Shown here in pieces: positions 36,301 to 46,724 of a stretch of 64,000 bases of DNA. The first letter of the stretch is position 1. Each line of letters starts with the position of its first letter. The translations under genes were made by a program, and so were the position numbers. This DNA comes from Crocinitomicaceae bacterium (GTDB lineage Bacteria > Bacteroidota > Bacteroidia > Flavobacteriales_D > Crocinitomicaceae): positions 62,001 through 126,000 of the forward strand of contig JAMLHA010000005.1 of assembly GCA_023957475.1 (NCBI GenBank). Direction: 5' to 3'. The notes below the pieces were generated by a model. The model was not told where the DNA came from. It searched no databases and worked only from the letters and a program-made list of their open reading frames with translations.

Positions 36301-39134
36301 GTTTATTACAATCAGCAAGAGCAATAGCCCATACTTTGTTGTCACTTCATCAGGGACAAATCACTGATGAAGTGCTTTTATCTGTCATTGAAAAAGCATC
36401 TGCAATCAACATAGTTGAAGGACAAACTTTTGACAAACAAGAATTGTTTGAAATTTTGCGTGCTGATTATAGCATAGGAAAAGGAGAAATCACAATTTTA
36501 TCCGATGATGTTGAACCTTGGTTAAATGATGAAAAAGCCAACATCAATTTTGAATTATGGAACAGATACAAATTGTATATGTCCAAAAATGACCCATCAT
36601 TTCCTGTAAACGATTTGGACGACTTCACTGATAAAATCCTTGATAAATGTGTTAATCCGAAAAAACAAGGTTCTTGGGACAGGCGTGGAATGGTTGTAGG
36701 GCACGTTCAGTCAGGAAAAACTTCCAACTATGTTGGACTCATCAATAAAGCGACTGATGCAGGCTACAAAGTAATTATCATTATTGCTGGTACAATCAGT
36801 TCACTACGCAGACAAACACAGGAAAGAATTGATTCGGGTTATATTGGACGGAACAGTTCCGCATTTATCCGAGAAAAAGAAAACAAAATTGTTGGCGTAG
36901 GAAATTACACAATTGGAACGGATATATATTCGCTTACTTCTGCATACTACAAAAGCGGAGATGAAGGCGACTTTAATCAAGCCATAGCAAAAAGATTAAA
37001 CATTCCGATTGGAAAAAACCCTGTTGTTTTAGTCATCAAGAAGAACAAAAGTATTCTTGAAAATCTGATTGACTGGTTTTCAAATGACGTAAACGCAAAA
37101 GTTGTTGACGGAACGCCAAAACTGTTTGATGTTCCAGCATTGATAATTGATGATGAAGCCGATGCGGCTTCTGTAAACGCTTCACGGGATATAAACGACA
37201 TCAAAACGATAAATCGTTTAATCCGAACTTTGTTAAACATTTTCAATCAAAATACTTTTATCGGTTATACGGCTACGCCCTATGCAAACTTGTTTATTTC
37301 GCAGGATTACAACGAAGAACAAACGACAATAGTAAAAAACAAAACGTATAAAATTGGAGAAGATTTATTTCCGAGAGATTTTATCATCAACATAAAAGCA
37401 CCTACTAATTACATTGGTGCGGCTAAAATTTTTGGCTATGAAAATGCAAATTCCGAACTCACAAAAGAGCCGTTGGATATTTTCAGAGAAATTGACGATT
37501 ACGACCCGCCATTTTTCAAAACAATCAACAGAGAAAACAAAGATATTTTGCCCGAATATCTTCCGCCAAGTTTAGAACGTGCAATAAAATCATTCATTTT
37601 GACCTGTGCCATTCGCAGAGTGCGAGGACACGAAAACAAGCACAATTCAATGCTTGTTCACGTTGCGTTATTGGTGCGTTGGATTGACCGAGTTGCGTAT
37701 TTGGTAAACGAAAAAACGAAAGAATACAAAAACGCCATTCAAAGTGAAGATGCAACTTTGTTGAATGAACTAAAAGAGTTATACGAAACAGACTTTTTGC
37801 CAACAACAAAAAACGTGTTGGATAATCTGGATTATACCGACATCAGAATAAAAGAACACACTTGGGAAGAAGTCAAAAAAGAATTAAAAAATTCAGTTTT
37901 GAAAATTGATGTTCGTTCGGTTCACGGCACACGCTCAACAACAAATTTAGAATATCACAATATTGAAGAAATTGATTACAACCGCTACGAAAACGGTTTA
38001 TCGGTAATTGCTGTTGGTGGTAGTCGTTTGTCAAGAGGAATTACGCTTGAAGGTTTATCAGTTTCTTATTATATCAGAACAACCAGAATGTATGATTCCC
38101 TTATGCAAATGGGACGTTGGTTTGGTTATCGTCCTGGTTATGTTGATTTGTGCAGATTGTACACAACCAACCAGATTTTTGAATGGTTTAACCATATCAC
38201 AATGGCAACTGAAGAAATGCGAAACGACTTTGACGAAATGACGGCAACACATCAGCGTCCAAAGGATTTTCGTTTGAAAGTCAGAAATCATCACGGTTTA
38301 CTGACCATTACGAGCTTGAATAAACTTTATTTTTCACAAGATATTGAAATTTCATTTTCGGGAGAAAATCCGCAGACGTATTGCTTGCTGAAAACAAAAT
38401 CTGCGATTGAAAACAACTTTAATGCGTTAAAAAGTTTGATTTCAACAATCGGTTTTCCTGCAAAAGAAAACAGAATTGAAACAAGTAAAGGCAAGACAAG
38501 ATATTTGTTTTATCCAAATTCAAATATTGAACCCATTTGTAATTTTATTGATGCTTACAAAATTGAACAACCAAGTATCAGCAATGCTACATTAAGTGAA
38601 TATATTAGAACACAATCACGTACTAATAAAATAAAAGAATGGAGTATTTGCCTTGTTTCTAATACAGATGAAAAAGTTTTCATTAACAGATATGAAAACA
38701 ATCCAGATGACACAAGGGTACCGAAAGATGAAGTAATGACTTATGATTTAGTTTCCAATGGCGAAATTATCACATTAGGTTGCAGTGTGCGTAATCAACC
38801 AAAAAATGGAAGATTTGGAGAACATTACACAATTGCCAAAAATCAAATTGATGATTTGAAAGACCGACAAGTCGATTTGGCAATAAAAACAAATACCACA
38901 AACAAAGAAATCAAAGAACAACGGGCAAGCGAAAAGAAAGGTCTGTTATTGATTTACTCATTAGACGAAAGAGGAACACCAAATGTAAACAATGGTATCC
39001 CAATTGTAGGTTACAGTTTACATTTTCCAAGAATTGATGACGAAGTAAAAGTTTCATATACAGCAACAATCAATAAAGGTTTTGATGAAGAAGTAATGAC
39101 CGATGATGATAACCCTGAAACTGAAAACGAATGA
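36297..39134 (+). CDS. Z1-domain superfamily 2 helicase/ATPase
   Basis: 945 aa. Walker A 'VVGHVQSGKTSN' (about 133-144), Walker B 'LIIDDEADAAS' and the characteristic Z1 block 'GGSRLSRGITLEGLSVSYY' followed by 'QMGRWFGYRPGY' (arginine finger) are present. Length is normal for Z1 proteins. In known systems it is flanked by a MutL-like ATPase, a PD-(D/E)XK protein and AIPR, exactly as here. ATGA overlaps join it to both neighbours. Confidence 0.92.
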   Translation: MSLLQSARAIAHTLLSLHQGQITDEVLLSVIEKASAINIVEGQTFDKQELFEILRADYSIGKGEITILSDDVEPWLNDEKANINFELWNRYKLYMSKNDPSFPVNDLDDFTDKILDKCVNPKKQGSWDRRGMVVGHVQSGKTSNYVGLINKATDAGYKVIIIIAGTISSLRRQTQERIDSGYIGRNSSAFIREKENKIVGVGNYTIGTDIYSLTSAYYKSGDEGDFNQAIAKRLNIPIGKNPVVLVIKKNKSILENLIDWFSNDVNAKVVDGTPKLFDVPALIIDDEADAASVNASRDINDIKTINRLIRTLLNIFNQNTFIGYTATPYANLFISQDYNEEQTTIVKNKTYKIGEDLFPRDFIINIKAPTNYIGAAKIFGYENANSELTKEPLDIFREIDDYDPPFFKTINRENKDILPEYLPPSLERAIKSFILTCAIRRVRGHENKHNSMLVHVALLVRWIDRVAYLVNEKTKEYKNAIQSEDATLLNELKELYETDFLPTTKNVLDNLDYTDIRIKEHTWEEVKKELKNSVLKIDVRSVHGTRSTTNLEYHNIEEIDYNRYENGLSVIAVGGSRLSRGITLEGLSVSYYIRTTRMYDSLMQMGRWFGYRPGYVDLCRLYTTNQIFEWFNHITMATEEMRNDFDEMTATHQRPKDFRLKVRNHHGLLTITSLNKLYFSQDIEISFSGENPQTYCLLKTKSAIENNFNALKSLISTIGFPAKENRIETSKGKTRYLFYPNSNIEPICNFIDAYKIEQPSISNATLSEYIRTQSRTNKIKEWSICLVSNTDEKVFINRYENNPDDTRVPKDEVMTYDLVSNGEIITLGCSVRNQPKNGRFGEHYTIAKNQIDDLKDRQVDLAIKTNTTNKEIKEQRASEKKGLLLIYSLDERGTPNVNNGIPIVGYSLHFPRIDDEVKVSYTATINKGFDEEVMTDDDNPETENE

Positions 39135-40102
39135 TAAACATAAAATCAATTTGGGAAAATCAGAAGCCAACGGGAGAAATTATCATCAGAACAAGAATTG
39201 ATGAAATTCCGCATTTGAATTGTTTTGCGGCTACAAACCATATTACGGGACAACATTTATACATAATGTCAGTTTCAAAAAACGTGGCAATTCCTGAACT
39301 TAAAAATTATCGCTTCAAAGGGGTTGAGATTTATACGTTGCCTGTTGAAGACAAAATTGAACTTTACATTTATCTTTTAGATAACGAGCTGAAAGATATT
39401 TTCTCGTTATTTATTCAAAACATTTTGGAAGATATTGAACCAAGTGTTACAGAAAGTGAAGCAATTACAACAACGCTGAATGTTGTTTCCAAATGGAAAA
39501 AACTGTTTGATAAAATCAATTTCAACGGCTTGTCACTGGAACAACAAAAAGGATTGATTGGCGAATTGTTGTTTCTGAACTATCTTTTAAATGACGAAAG
39601 AACATCGGCAAATGCTGTAAATGCGTGGACTGGTGCGGAAATGGAATTTCAGGCAAAAGATTTTACTTTGGGTGCAGTTGGAATAGAAATCAAATTTACT
39701 TCATCAAAACAACCACGAATAAAAGTTTCAAACGAAAGACAATTAGATGCTGAAAATTTAAGCGATTTGTTTTTGGTTTTGTATTCAACGGAAGCCGTAA
39801 AAGACAACGGATTTTCGCTTAATTCTTTGATTGCACAAACCCGAAAAGTGATTTCAACCGATGAAGAACGCAGTATTTTCAATGCAAAATTGCAATTAAA
39901 CGGCTATTTTGACGAAGACAGTGAGCATTATAGCAGAATGTATTCACTCAAAAAAACATTTGGTTTTGCAGTAACTTCTGACTTTCCTAAAATTGTAAAA
40001 AATCAGTTACCTTTGGGAATTTACGATACTTCGTATTCAATAGAAATTTCAGCCATAGAAAGTTTTATTGTGGAACCCGAAAATATACTTGCAAAGCTTT
40101 AG
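39131..40102 (+). CDS. PD-(D/E)XK motif protein (DUF4420-type) of the mza-like operon
   Basis: 323 aa. The nuclease-like triad is visible in the middle: Glu145 in 'GLIGELLFLNYLL', Asp177 in 'FQAKDFTLG' and E186-I-K188 in 'VGIEIKFTSS'. It is the likely DNA-cleaving subunit of the operon. Overlaps the Z1 gene by 4 bp and precedes the AIPR gene by 3 bp. Confidence 0.85.
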   Translation: MINIKSIWENQKPTGEIIIRTRIDEIPHLNCFAATNHITGQHLYIMSVSKNVAIPELKNYRFKGVEIYTLPVEDKIELYIYLLDNELKDIFSLFIQNILEDIEPSVTESEAITTTLNVVSKWKKLFDKINFNGLSLEQQKGLIGELLFLNYLLNDERTSANAVNAWTGAEMEFQAKDFTLGAVGIEIKFTSSKQPRIKVSNERQLDAENLSDLFLVLYSTEAVKDNGFSLNSLIAQTRKVISTDEERSIFNAKLQLNGYFDEDSEHYSRMYSLKKTFGFAVTSDFPKIVKNQLPLGIYDTSYSIEISAIESFIVEPENILAKL

Positions 40103-40105
40103 GGA

Positions 40106-42490
40106 ATGGAAAGAGCGTTAGAAAATTATATTGAAGAATTAAAATCAGATGTCGCTTCACGGGTTTATTCGGAAGGCGAAGGAGCAAGTTTTGAAGATAA
40201 GTTCACGGAATATTGCATTGAAGTTTTGGAAAGCATCGGAAAATCCGAAGGAGCAAGAGTTTTGTCATACATTAACCCAAACAGTCAGGGCGGAATTGAT
40301 TGGAAAATTAACGGATACGGTCTGAAAGATTCATTTAAAGACGAAAATAACAAAGCACATTTTGAAACATTAGATTTGTTTATAACACATTTCAGAAATG
40401 ATGATTATGAGTATAGTTTCAATAATGTAGGGGTTTATGACAGAACTATTAACCAGATAAAGAAGTTTATAAACGAAGCTTTTAAAAAGCACATTGACTA
40501 TATAGACAAATCACATTCTGAACTATATGAGTTAATTAAAATTATAGGTAAGCAAGGTAAAAATTTTGACAGAATCAATGTCTATTTATTAATAAACGGC
40601 TTTTCAGATATTGAGAAGAACAAAATAGAAATAAAAGGGATTGATATTGACATTTTTATCCACACTTGGGACGTTGCCCGATTGTTCAAAATCAATGAAA
40701 CTAATAGTATTCACGAGCCGATAGAAATAGAATTTGAAAAATTCACTGAAAAAGGAAAAGGTTTACAATGTTTACAAGTTCCGAGCATTGATGAAATGTA
40801 CGATTGTTATCTGGCAATCGTGCCTGGCGAAATTTTAGCCAAACTGTACAAAGAGTTTTCTAATGAATTGTTGGAAAGCAATGTTCGGGCATTTTTGGGA
40901 CAGGCAGGTAAATTCAACAAAGGAATTATGAAAACTATTCGTGAAAAACCACAAATGTTTTTGCCGTACAATAATGGAATTACAGCAACTGCCGAAAGCG
41001 TTGAAACGAAATTGGTGGATAATCAGCTTGTGATTTCACGATTGTACGATTTCCAGATTGTGAACGGAGGACAAACAACAGCTTCGCTTTATCACACACA
41101 AAAGAAATTTAAAGATGCTGATTTGAGCAAAATTTTTGTTCAGATGAAACTGACGGTTATCAAAGATAAAGACCAGAAAAACATTGAAGTTCCCAACATT
41201 TCACGCTTCGCAAACAGTCAGAACAAAGTTTCTGAATTAGACTTGTCGTCAAACAATCCGTATTTTGTGCAGATTGAAAACTTGTCAAGGAAAAAGTATG
41301 TTGCAAATCCTGAAAATAAAAATCAATCTCGTTTATGGTTTTTTGAACGTGCCAACGGACAATATCGTGAAACACTGAACAAACAAACGCCTACACAACA
41401 AAAGAAGTTCAAAGAGCAAAATCCATCCACTTTAAAATTTGTAAAATCGGACGTAGCAAAATATATCAACGGTTGGGAATTAGAACCGCATTTTATAGCA
41501 CAAGGTTCGCAGAAAAACTTTATTCACTACACAAAAAAAATTACCGATTTAGTCAGCAAAAACAAACTGCCAGGCGAGAATTTTTATCGCAAGTTGATTG
41601 CAAATGCAATTTTATTTAAAACAACAGATAAACTTTTCGGTAGAAAAGGCGTTGATGCAATCGGAGATACAAGTTTAAAAGCACTTTCCGTTGCTTACAC
41701 AGTTTCGTATTTACACAATTTAACTAACAACAGAATTGATTTGTGGAAGATTTACGAAGAACAAAAAATTGACGATTTTTTGAGTAGTCATATATCAAAA
41801 TTACTTGTGTTTACATACAGCCACATTATTACAGAAGCAAGCGGAAGTTTAATTTCTGAATATGCAAAACGTGCAACTTCGTGGGAAAAGTTGAAGAATA
41901 CAACCTATTCCGAAAATCTGATTTCGGTTTTAAACGAGTATTTGATTTCGGAAGAAGAAAAAATACAACGGGAAAACGAGAAAGAAATTGACACAAACAA
42001 CATAGAAGATTCCGTTTTTGTAATCAGCGAAATTCAAAAAATGGGATTGAAATTTTGGGACGGTTTCAGAATTTACATTGACACTAATAAGCCTGATGGC
42101 TTTGATTGGTCTATCGCTTTTGATTTGGTAAGCCGACTGAACAAGAATAAAAATCTGACGACAAGAGAAATTACCTTTGGTAAAAAAGTGTTAGACTATT
42201 TTCAGGAAAATTCAGCACTTATTGACGAAGTAAAAGCCTTGTCGAAATTGGAAGACAAAGAAATTGTTGAAGTGAAATTTATCTACGATAAACTTCTATT
42301 AGTTTCAAAAGACGATTGGAAGCGAATTATAGATGTAGCCAGCCAAACAAAAGTATTTGACAATCTTGAATTAGCAAACGTAAAAGCCGTTCAGACATCG
42401 TTAGCGAAAAAAGAAAAAGTAAAAGAACAGGCATTGATAAAAGCATACGAATCAATAAAGAAGTTGAAGAAATTTAAAATTGAAATCTAA
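40106..42490 (+). CDS. AIPR (abortive infection phage resistance) protein
   Basis: 794 aa. The AIPR core is recognisable from 'FLPYNNGITATAESVE' (about 290) through 'YDFQIVNGGQTTASLYHTQ' (about 315-335). The N-terminus (about 1-100) resembles a restriction-like fold. AIPR proteins are established phage-resistance components, often with Z1 and MutL-like ATPases. It closes the operon; the stop is at the very edge of palindrome C. Confidence 0.9.
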   Translation: MERALENYIEELKSDVASRVYSEGEGASFEDKFTEYCIEVLESIGKSEGARVLSYINPNSQGGIDWKINGYGLKDSFKDENNKAHFETLDLFITHFRNDDYEYSFNNVGVYDRTINQIKKFINEAFKKHIDYIDKSHSELYELIKIIGKQGKNFDRINVYLLINGFSDIEKNKIEIKGIDIDIFIHTWDVARLFKINETNSIHEPIEIEFEKFTEKGKGLQCLQVPSIDEMYDCYLAIVPGEILAKLYKEFSNELLESNVRAFLGQAGKFNKGIMKTIREKPQMFLPYNNGITATAESVETKLVDNQLVISRLYDFQIVNGGQTTASLYHTQKKFKDADLSKIFVQMKLTVIKDKDQKNIEVPNISRFANSQNKVSELDLSSNNPYFVQIENLSRKKYVANPENKNQSRLWFFERANGQYRETLNKQTPTQQKKFKEQNPSTLKFVKSDVAKYINGWELEPHFIAQGSQKNFIHYTKKITDLVSKNKLPGENFYRKLIANAILFKTTDKLFGRKGVDAIGDTSLKALSVAYTVSYLHNLTNNRIDLWKIYEEQKIDDFLSSHISKLLVFTYSHIITEASGSLISEYAKRATSWEKLKNTTYSENLISVLNEYLISEEEKIQRENEKEIDTNNIEDSVFVISEIQKMGLKFWDGFRIYIDTNKPDGFDWSIAFDLVSRLNKNKNLTTREITFGKKVLDYFQENSALIDEVKALSKLEDKEIVEVKFIYDKLLLVSKDDWKRIIDVASQTKVFDNLELANVKAVQTSLAKKEKVKEQALIKAYESIKKLKKFKIEI

Positions 42491-42828
42491 GCTAACACTA
42501 TTTGCAAGCACATTGACAAAGTCGCACAAGCCAACCGCACAAAACCAAACTTTGCCAAAGAGCTTGCAAAGCCAACACCAAGAAAATTAGTTTTAAAAAT
42601 CTTCCAACCCTTCAAAAAAAATAAAAAACACAAACGCACGACAGACAGCCGAAAAGACTTAATAATATTGGACAACACGGGCGAAAGAACACCTACCTGT
42701 AACAAGGGTTTTGCAAGAGAGCGGACGAAGTGCTTCGTATGAAACTTTTTGCTAAATTTGAAGTTCGGTTCTTCGATTGAGCATTAGTGCAAAAAATTCG
42801 CTCCCTCGCAAAGCCCGAAACCGTTAGC
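42491..42828. repeat. attC-like palindrome (site C), 338 bp
   Basis: Outer arms GCTAAC (42491-42496) and GTTAGC (42823-42828). An inner hairpin TTTGCAAGC (42501-42509) / GCTTGCAAA (42562-42570) encloses CGCACAAGCCAACCGCAC. It shares long near-identical text with site F (56290 on). It starts directly after the AIPR stop codon and ends 93 bp before the MscS gene. Confidence 0.6.
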
Positions 42829-42920
42829 GGTAATGACACGAAACCGCATCAACACCAAGCGGCAGAAAAGGTTTAACAGCCTCTTATAGCCTGTCCCAAC
42901 ATTTTGATTAAATTCGCGAT

Positions 42921-44198
42921 ATGAATTGGATAAATTATATTGAAGACCAAACAGAACTATTAATAACAAGCTTAGGAATTTCGGCAGAGTGGGCTGTTTA
43001 TTGCAGACTACTCTTATTTATTATCTTCCTCGTTACTATATCATCTCTTGCGTTTTTTATTACCAAAAGAGTTTTTATACATTATCTCTACAAGATATTC
43101 AGAAAAACATCCTTCACGTGGGACGATTTATTTGCTGATACGAGAGCGTTTGACAATTTGGCTCATATCGTTCCCGCTGTCTTTGTTCTCATAATGGCTC
43201 CGGTTATTTTTTCTGATTTTGAGCAAATCCTTCCTTTTGTTATAAGATTAACAGATGCTTACCTTATCATTGTCAGTATGACCATATTTTTTGCCATATC
43301 AAAAGTAGGCGAATATGGCTTATCTCAACACCCTGCATTTAAGGACAAACCACTAACGAGCTACTTTCAATTAGTGAGAATATTGCTCTATATCGTTACG
43401 ATTATTTTAGCCCTTTCAGCAATATTAGGCAAATCACCTATATATTTCCTAAGTGCTTTTGGAGCGATGACCGCCATTTTATTGTTGGTATTTAAAGATA
43501 CCATTTTAGGATTGGTGGCAAGTGTGCAAATGTCTTCAAATGATATGGTGCGTGTAGGAGACTGGGTGGAAATGCCTAAATTTAATGCTGATGGAAATGT
43601 GATTGACATCAACCTGAATACGGTTAAGGTACAGAATTTTGATAAAACTATTACAACCATTCCAACTTATTATTTCATTACAGACAGCTTTAAAAACTGG
43701 AGAGGGATGGAACAAAGTGGCGGAAGACGGATAAAAAGAGCCATTTTTATAGATGTAAATTCCGTAAAACTTGTTGATGCCGAAACGCGAGAAAAATTTA
43801 AAACATATCAGCTTATCAACGATTATATAGAAAACAAACAGAAAGAAATAGAAGAATATAATCATAAAAAGCAGATTGACACTTCCGTTTTAATCAACGG
43901 ACGGAGAATGACTAACCTTGGTGTGTACAGGATATACATCGGGAACTATCTGAAAAACCACCCAAGTGTAAGACAGGATATGACCATTATGGTCAGGCAA
44001 CTTGCAAACGAGAGCAGCGGAGTCCCGTTAGAAATTTATTGTTTTACCAACACTACTGACTGGGGCGATTATGAAGCTATTCAGGCAGATATTTTTGACC
44101 ACCTGTATTCAACGGCTATATTCTTCGGGTTAGATATATTCCAAGAACCAAGCGGAAAGAATTTTGCTGCCGCATTTAACAAAAACAATGTGACGTAG
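42921..44198 (+). CDS. MscS-family mechanosensitive channel (YbdG-like)
   Basis: 425 aa with about five membrane helices (20-200) followed by the MscS pore/beta region ('LSAFGAMTAILLLVFKDTIL', then 'SSNDMVRVGDWVEMPKFNAD') and a C-terminal cytoplasmic domain with 'TTIPTYYFITDSFKNWRGM'. The long insertion and C-terminus resemble MscM/YbdG, which give small osmotic conductances. It is 28 bp before the amino-acid permease and probably cotranscribed with it. Confidence 0.9.
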   Translation: MNWINYIEDQTELLITSLGISAEWAVYCRLLLFIIFLVTISSLAFFITKRVFIHYLYKIFRKTSFTWDDLFADTRAFDNLAHIVPAVFVLIMAPVIFSDFEQILPFVIRLTDAYLIIVSMTIFFAISKVGEYGLSQHPAFKDKPLTSYFQLVRILLYIVTIILALSAILGKSPIYFLSAFGAMTAILLLVFKDTILGLVASVQMSSNDMVRVGDWVEMPKFNADGNVIDINLNTVKVQNFDKTITTIPTYYFITDSFKNWRGMEQSGGRRIKRAIFIDVNSVKLVDAETREKFKTYQLINDYIENKQKEIEEYNHKKQIDTSVLINGRRMTNLGVYRIYIGNYLKNHPSVRQDMTIMVRQLANESSGVPLEIYCFTNTTDWGDYEAIQADIFDHLYSTAIFFGLDIFQEPSGKNFAAAFNKNNVT

Positions 44199-44226
44199 TT
44201 TTTTAACCTTCACAAAAAACGACAAG

Positions 44227-45642
44227 ATGAGTATCAATAACTCGGAACTGAAAAAATCATTCGGGCTTAAAATGGCTGTTATCATTGTGATGAGTGCCAT
44301 TATTGGCTCGGGAGTATTTAAAAAAGTGGCACCAATGGCAGAGATGTTACATACCCCTTGGTTAGTCGTTGCAGCTTGGTTACTTGCCGGTATTATTGTG
44401 CTTTTTGGCGTGTTTTGTATTGCGGAACTGGGTGCGATGTTTCCCGATTCGGGCGGACCATTCATTTGGTTAGAAAAAGTGTATGGCAAGTTAATCTCTT
44501 TTCTTTATGGTTGGTCTTGCTTTACGGTAATACAAACGGCAGCTATTTCTTCCATCGCCTTTGTTTTTGCAGGAGCATTGAATACTTTTACCACATTACC
44601 GCGATTACCGGAACATTATGAATCTTTCACTTTTCTTGGACTATATCCTTTAGATAATATAGGTGCAAAAATAATTTCCTGTTTGCTTATCATTGCTTTG
44701 ACTTTGGTAAATATAAAAGGAACAAAAAAAGGCGGTAATCTCAGTCTTATTTTTACTTTTTTGATTGTGATTTCCCTTTCTTCGGTAATAATTGGCGCAT
44801 TTGGAAGCGGAGCGGGAAGTGTTTCCACTTTTGGAATTCTTTCCAAGGATTACCCTAAGGAAGGATTTACACTATTTGCATTTATCAGTGCAATGGTTTT
44901 GGCAATGCGTGCCGCTTTTTGGGGGTATGAAGGCTGGCTGGGCTTAGGTTTTATCGGAGAAGAAATTAAGAATCCGCAAAAGAATTTGCCCCGTGCTTTG
45001 TTTATTGGTATTTCTATAATCATTTTACTTTACCTGTTGGTTAATTCCGCTTATTTGTATGTGATGCCGATTGACGAAATGCTGACAACCATTCATCAAA
45101 ACGAAAACAATATAGCAGCCGTATTAGTAATGGATAAAATATTAGGTTCGGGAGGTGCTTATGTCATTAGTGCGATGATATTGGTTTCTACTTTCGGATG
45201 TACAAATGCCACCATTCTTGTATCTTCAAGGATTTATTACGCAATGGCTCAGAAAAGATTGTTTTTCAGAAAAGCTGCCCGAACACATTCACAGAACCAA
45301 ACCCCAAAATACGCATTGATATATCAATGTGTATGGGCTTGTTTGCTTGTTTTTTCCGGCTCTTTTGAGTTGCTGACAGATTTGGTCATTATTGCCGCCT
45401 TTATTTTCAACGGACTGATTGTTTTTGGTGTGATTCGATTGCGAAAAACAATGAAAGAAACACCGCGACCGTATAAAACGCCCTTATATCCATTTGTACC
45501 GGTTGTGTTTATTTTCTTTTGTGTTGTGCTGTCGGGTATCTCTTTTTACGAGTCGCCCGCAAAATCATTAATGGGTTTATTGCTTATTGTTTCAGGCTTA
45601 CCGTTTTATTTTTACTGGCGAAAAAAACTACAACATCAATAG
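44227..45642 (+). CDS. APC-family amino-acid permease
   Basis: 471 aa with 12 predicted membrane helices. The first helix carries 'VIIVMSAIIGSGVFKKVAPM', the GSGVF-type substrate loop of the APC superfamily, and 'YEGWLGLGFIGEEIKNPQKN' is the conserved helix 6 region. The substrate is not readable, but the neighbouring alanine/ornithine-type racemase suggests a basic or neutral amino acid. It is convergent with the racemase gene, 3 bp apart. Confidence 0.9.
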   Translation: MSINNSELKKSFGLKMAVIIVMSAIIGSGVFKKVAPMAEMLHTPWLVVAAWLLAGIIVLFGVFCIAELGAMFPDSGGPFIWLEKVYGKLISFLYGWSCFTVIQTAAISSIAFVFAGALNTFTTLPRLPEHYESFTFLGLYPLDNIGAKIISCLLIIALTLVNIKGTKKGGNLSLIFTFLIVISLSSVIIGAFGSGAGSVSTFGILSKDYPKEGFTLFAFISAMVLAMRAAFWGYEGWLGLGFIGEEIKNPQKNLPRALFIGISIIILLYLLVNSAYLYVMPIDEMLTTIHQNENNIAAVLVMDKILGSGGAYVISAMILVSTFGCTNATILVSSRIYYAMAQKRLFFRKAARTHSQNQTPKYALIYQCVWACLLVFSGSFELLTDLVIIAAFIFNGLIVFGVIRLRKTMKETPRPYKTPLYPFVPVVFIFFCVVLSGISFYESPAKSLMGLLLIVSGLPFYFYWRKKLQHQ

Positions 45643-45645
45643 CAA

Positions 45646-46722
45646 TTATTCTTCCATAATACGTTTATCTACATAATCGCAGTTCATAACCCGTAAGATG
45701 CCCATATAGTTGAGGTTAAATTCTATTAAAGACCCTACTTTATAGTGTTTGTAATCCTCTCCCAAATCTACGACCATCATATCTGAACTGGAACCGACTA
45801 TTTTTATGTTTTTCGATGTCGGAAAAATATGATTGGCTTCCACGTCAAGCAAGCCAATATCTATAATAGCTCTGTAAGAAGTATCGTTCGATTGCTCATC
45901 TTCAAAAGACAATTCATCGCCTGTCAGGTTATGTCCTAAATTTCCGTCCGGTATCATCGGCTTTTCCCGAAGCTCTATGATTTCTGCATATAGCTTAAAA
46001 ACGTCTTGATGCAAGTTGGGATTGGGCTGATTGTTATATACATCTGTTCCTAAAAATAATGATTCTCCCACACGAAAATGATTAACACCCTTAGGCAATA
46101 ATCCTTTTGCAATTAAAGGTATCGTTACAGATGTGCCGCCTGAAATATAAGATATGGTTTTATTGAATTTTGCTTCAATCAACTGCTCGTAGAGACAGAG
46201 TTGTACCAGCTTATCCTGATTGGGCAGCACACCGTACATACACGTAAGGTTAGTTCCTATTCCGGCTACCTCTATATTAGGTAACTTAAACACCTTTGCA
46301 TAAAAATCAACAAAATCTTCCCGCATCACACCTTCCCGCAATTCGCCAAGTTCAATCATTATGATAATCTTGTGCAGTTTGTCTTGCCGGACAGCCTCAT
46401 CGGAAAGCATTTTAATTGTTTCATATTCCGTGTTAAAGCTGGCATCTGCATATTTTACGACACTGGAAATGTATCGTTTGGCAGCAGGTTTTATAAATAC
46501 AGTTTCTATTGAAGGGTCAATGGATTTAATAATTTTAAGGTTGGTAATTCTGCTGTCGCATATCTGACGGATACCTAAACCGATAATTTCTTTTAAATAT
46601 AACCGTGAGCCGCAAAAAACCTTAGAAACAATACCCCATTCAATATTCCCGGCATTAAAAAGGTTGTCTAAGTATTGATAATTTTCCTTTAATTTCTTTC
46701 TGTTTAATACGATATGTGCCAT
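45646..46722 (-). CDS. Alanine/ornithine racemase-family PLP enzyme
   Basis: 358 aa. Lys34 in 'WGIVSKVFCGS' is the expected PLP Schiff-base lysine of the alanine racemase N-terminal barrel. 'IELGELREGVMREDFVDF' and 'ISGGTSVTIPLIAKG' are typical of the alanine/ornithine racemase subgroup rather than classical Alr. It would interconvert L and D forms of an amino acid in the cytosol. The GNAT gene lies 2 bp upstream on the same strand. Confidence 0.88.
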   Translation of the reverse strand: MAHIVLNRKKLKENYQYLDNLFNAGNIEWGIVSKVFCGSRLYLKEIIGLGIRQICDSRITNLKIIKSIDPSIETVFIKPAAKRYISSVVKYADASFNTEYETIKMLSDEAVRQDKLHKIIIMIELGELREGVMREDFVDFYAKVFKLPNIEVAGIGTNLTCMYGVLPNQDKLVQLCLYEQLIEAKFNKTISYISGGTSVTIPLIAKGLLPKGVNHFRVGESLFLGTDVYNNQPNPNLHQDVFKLYAEIIELREKPMIPDGNLGHNLTGDELSFEDEQSNDTSYRAIIDIGLLDVEANHIFPTSKNIKIVGSSSDMMVVDLGEDYKHYKVGSLIEFNLNYMGILRVMNCDYVDKRIMEE

Positions 46723-46724
46723 TC

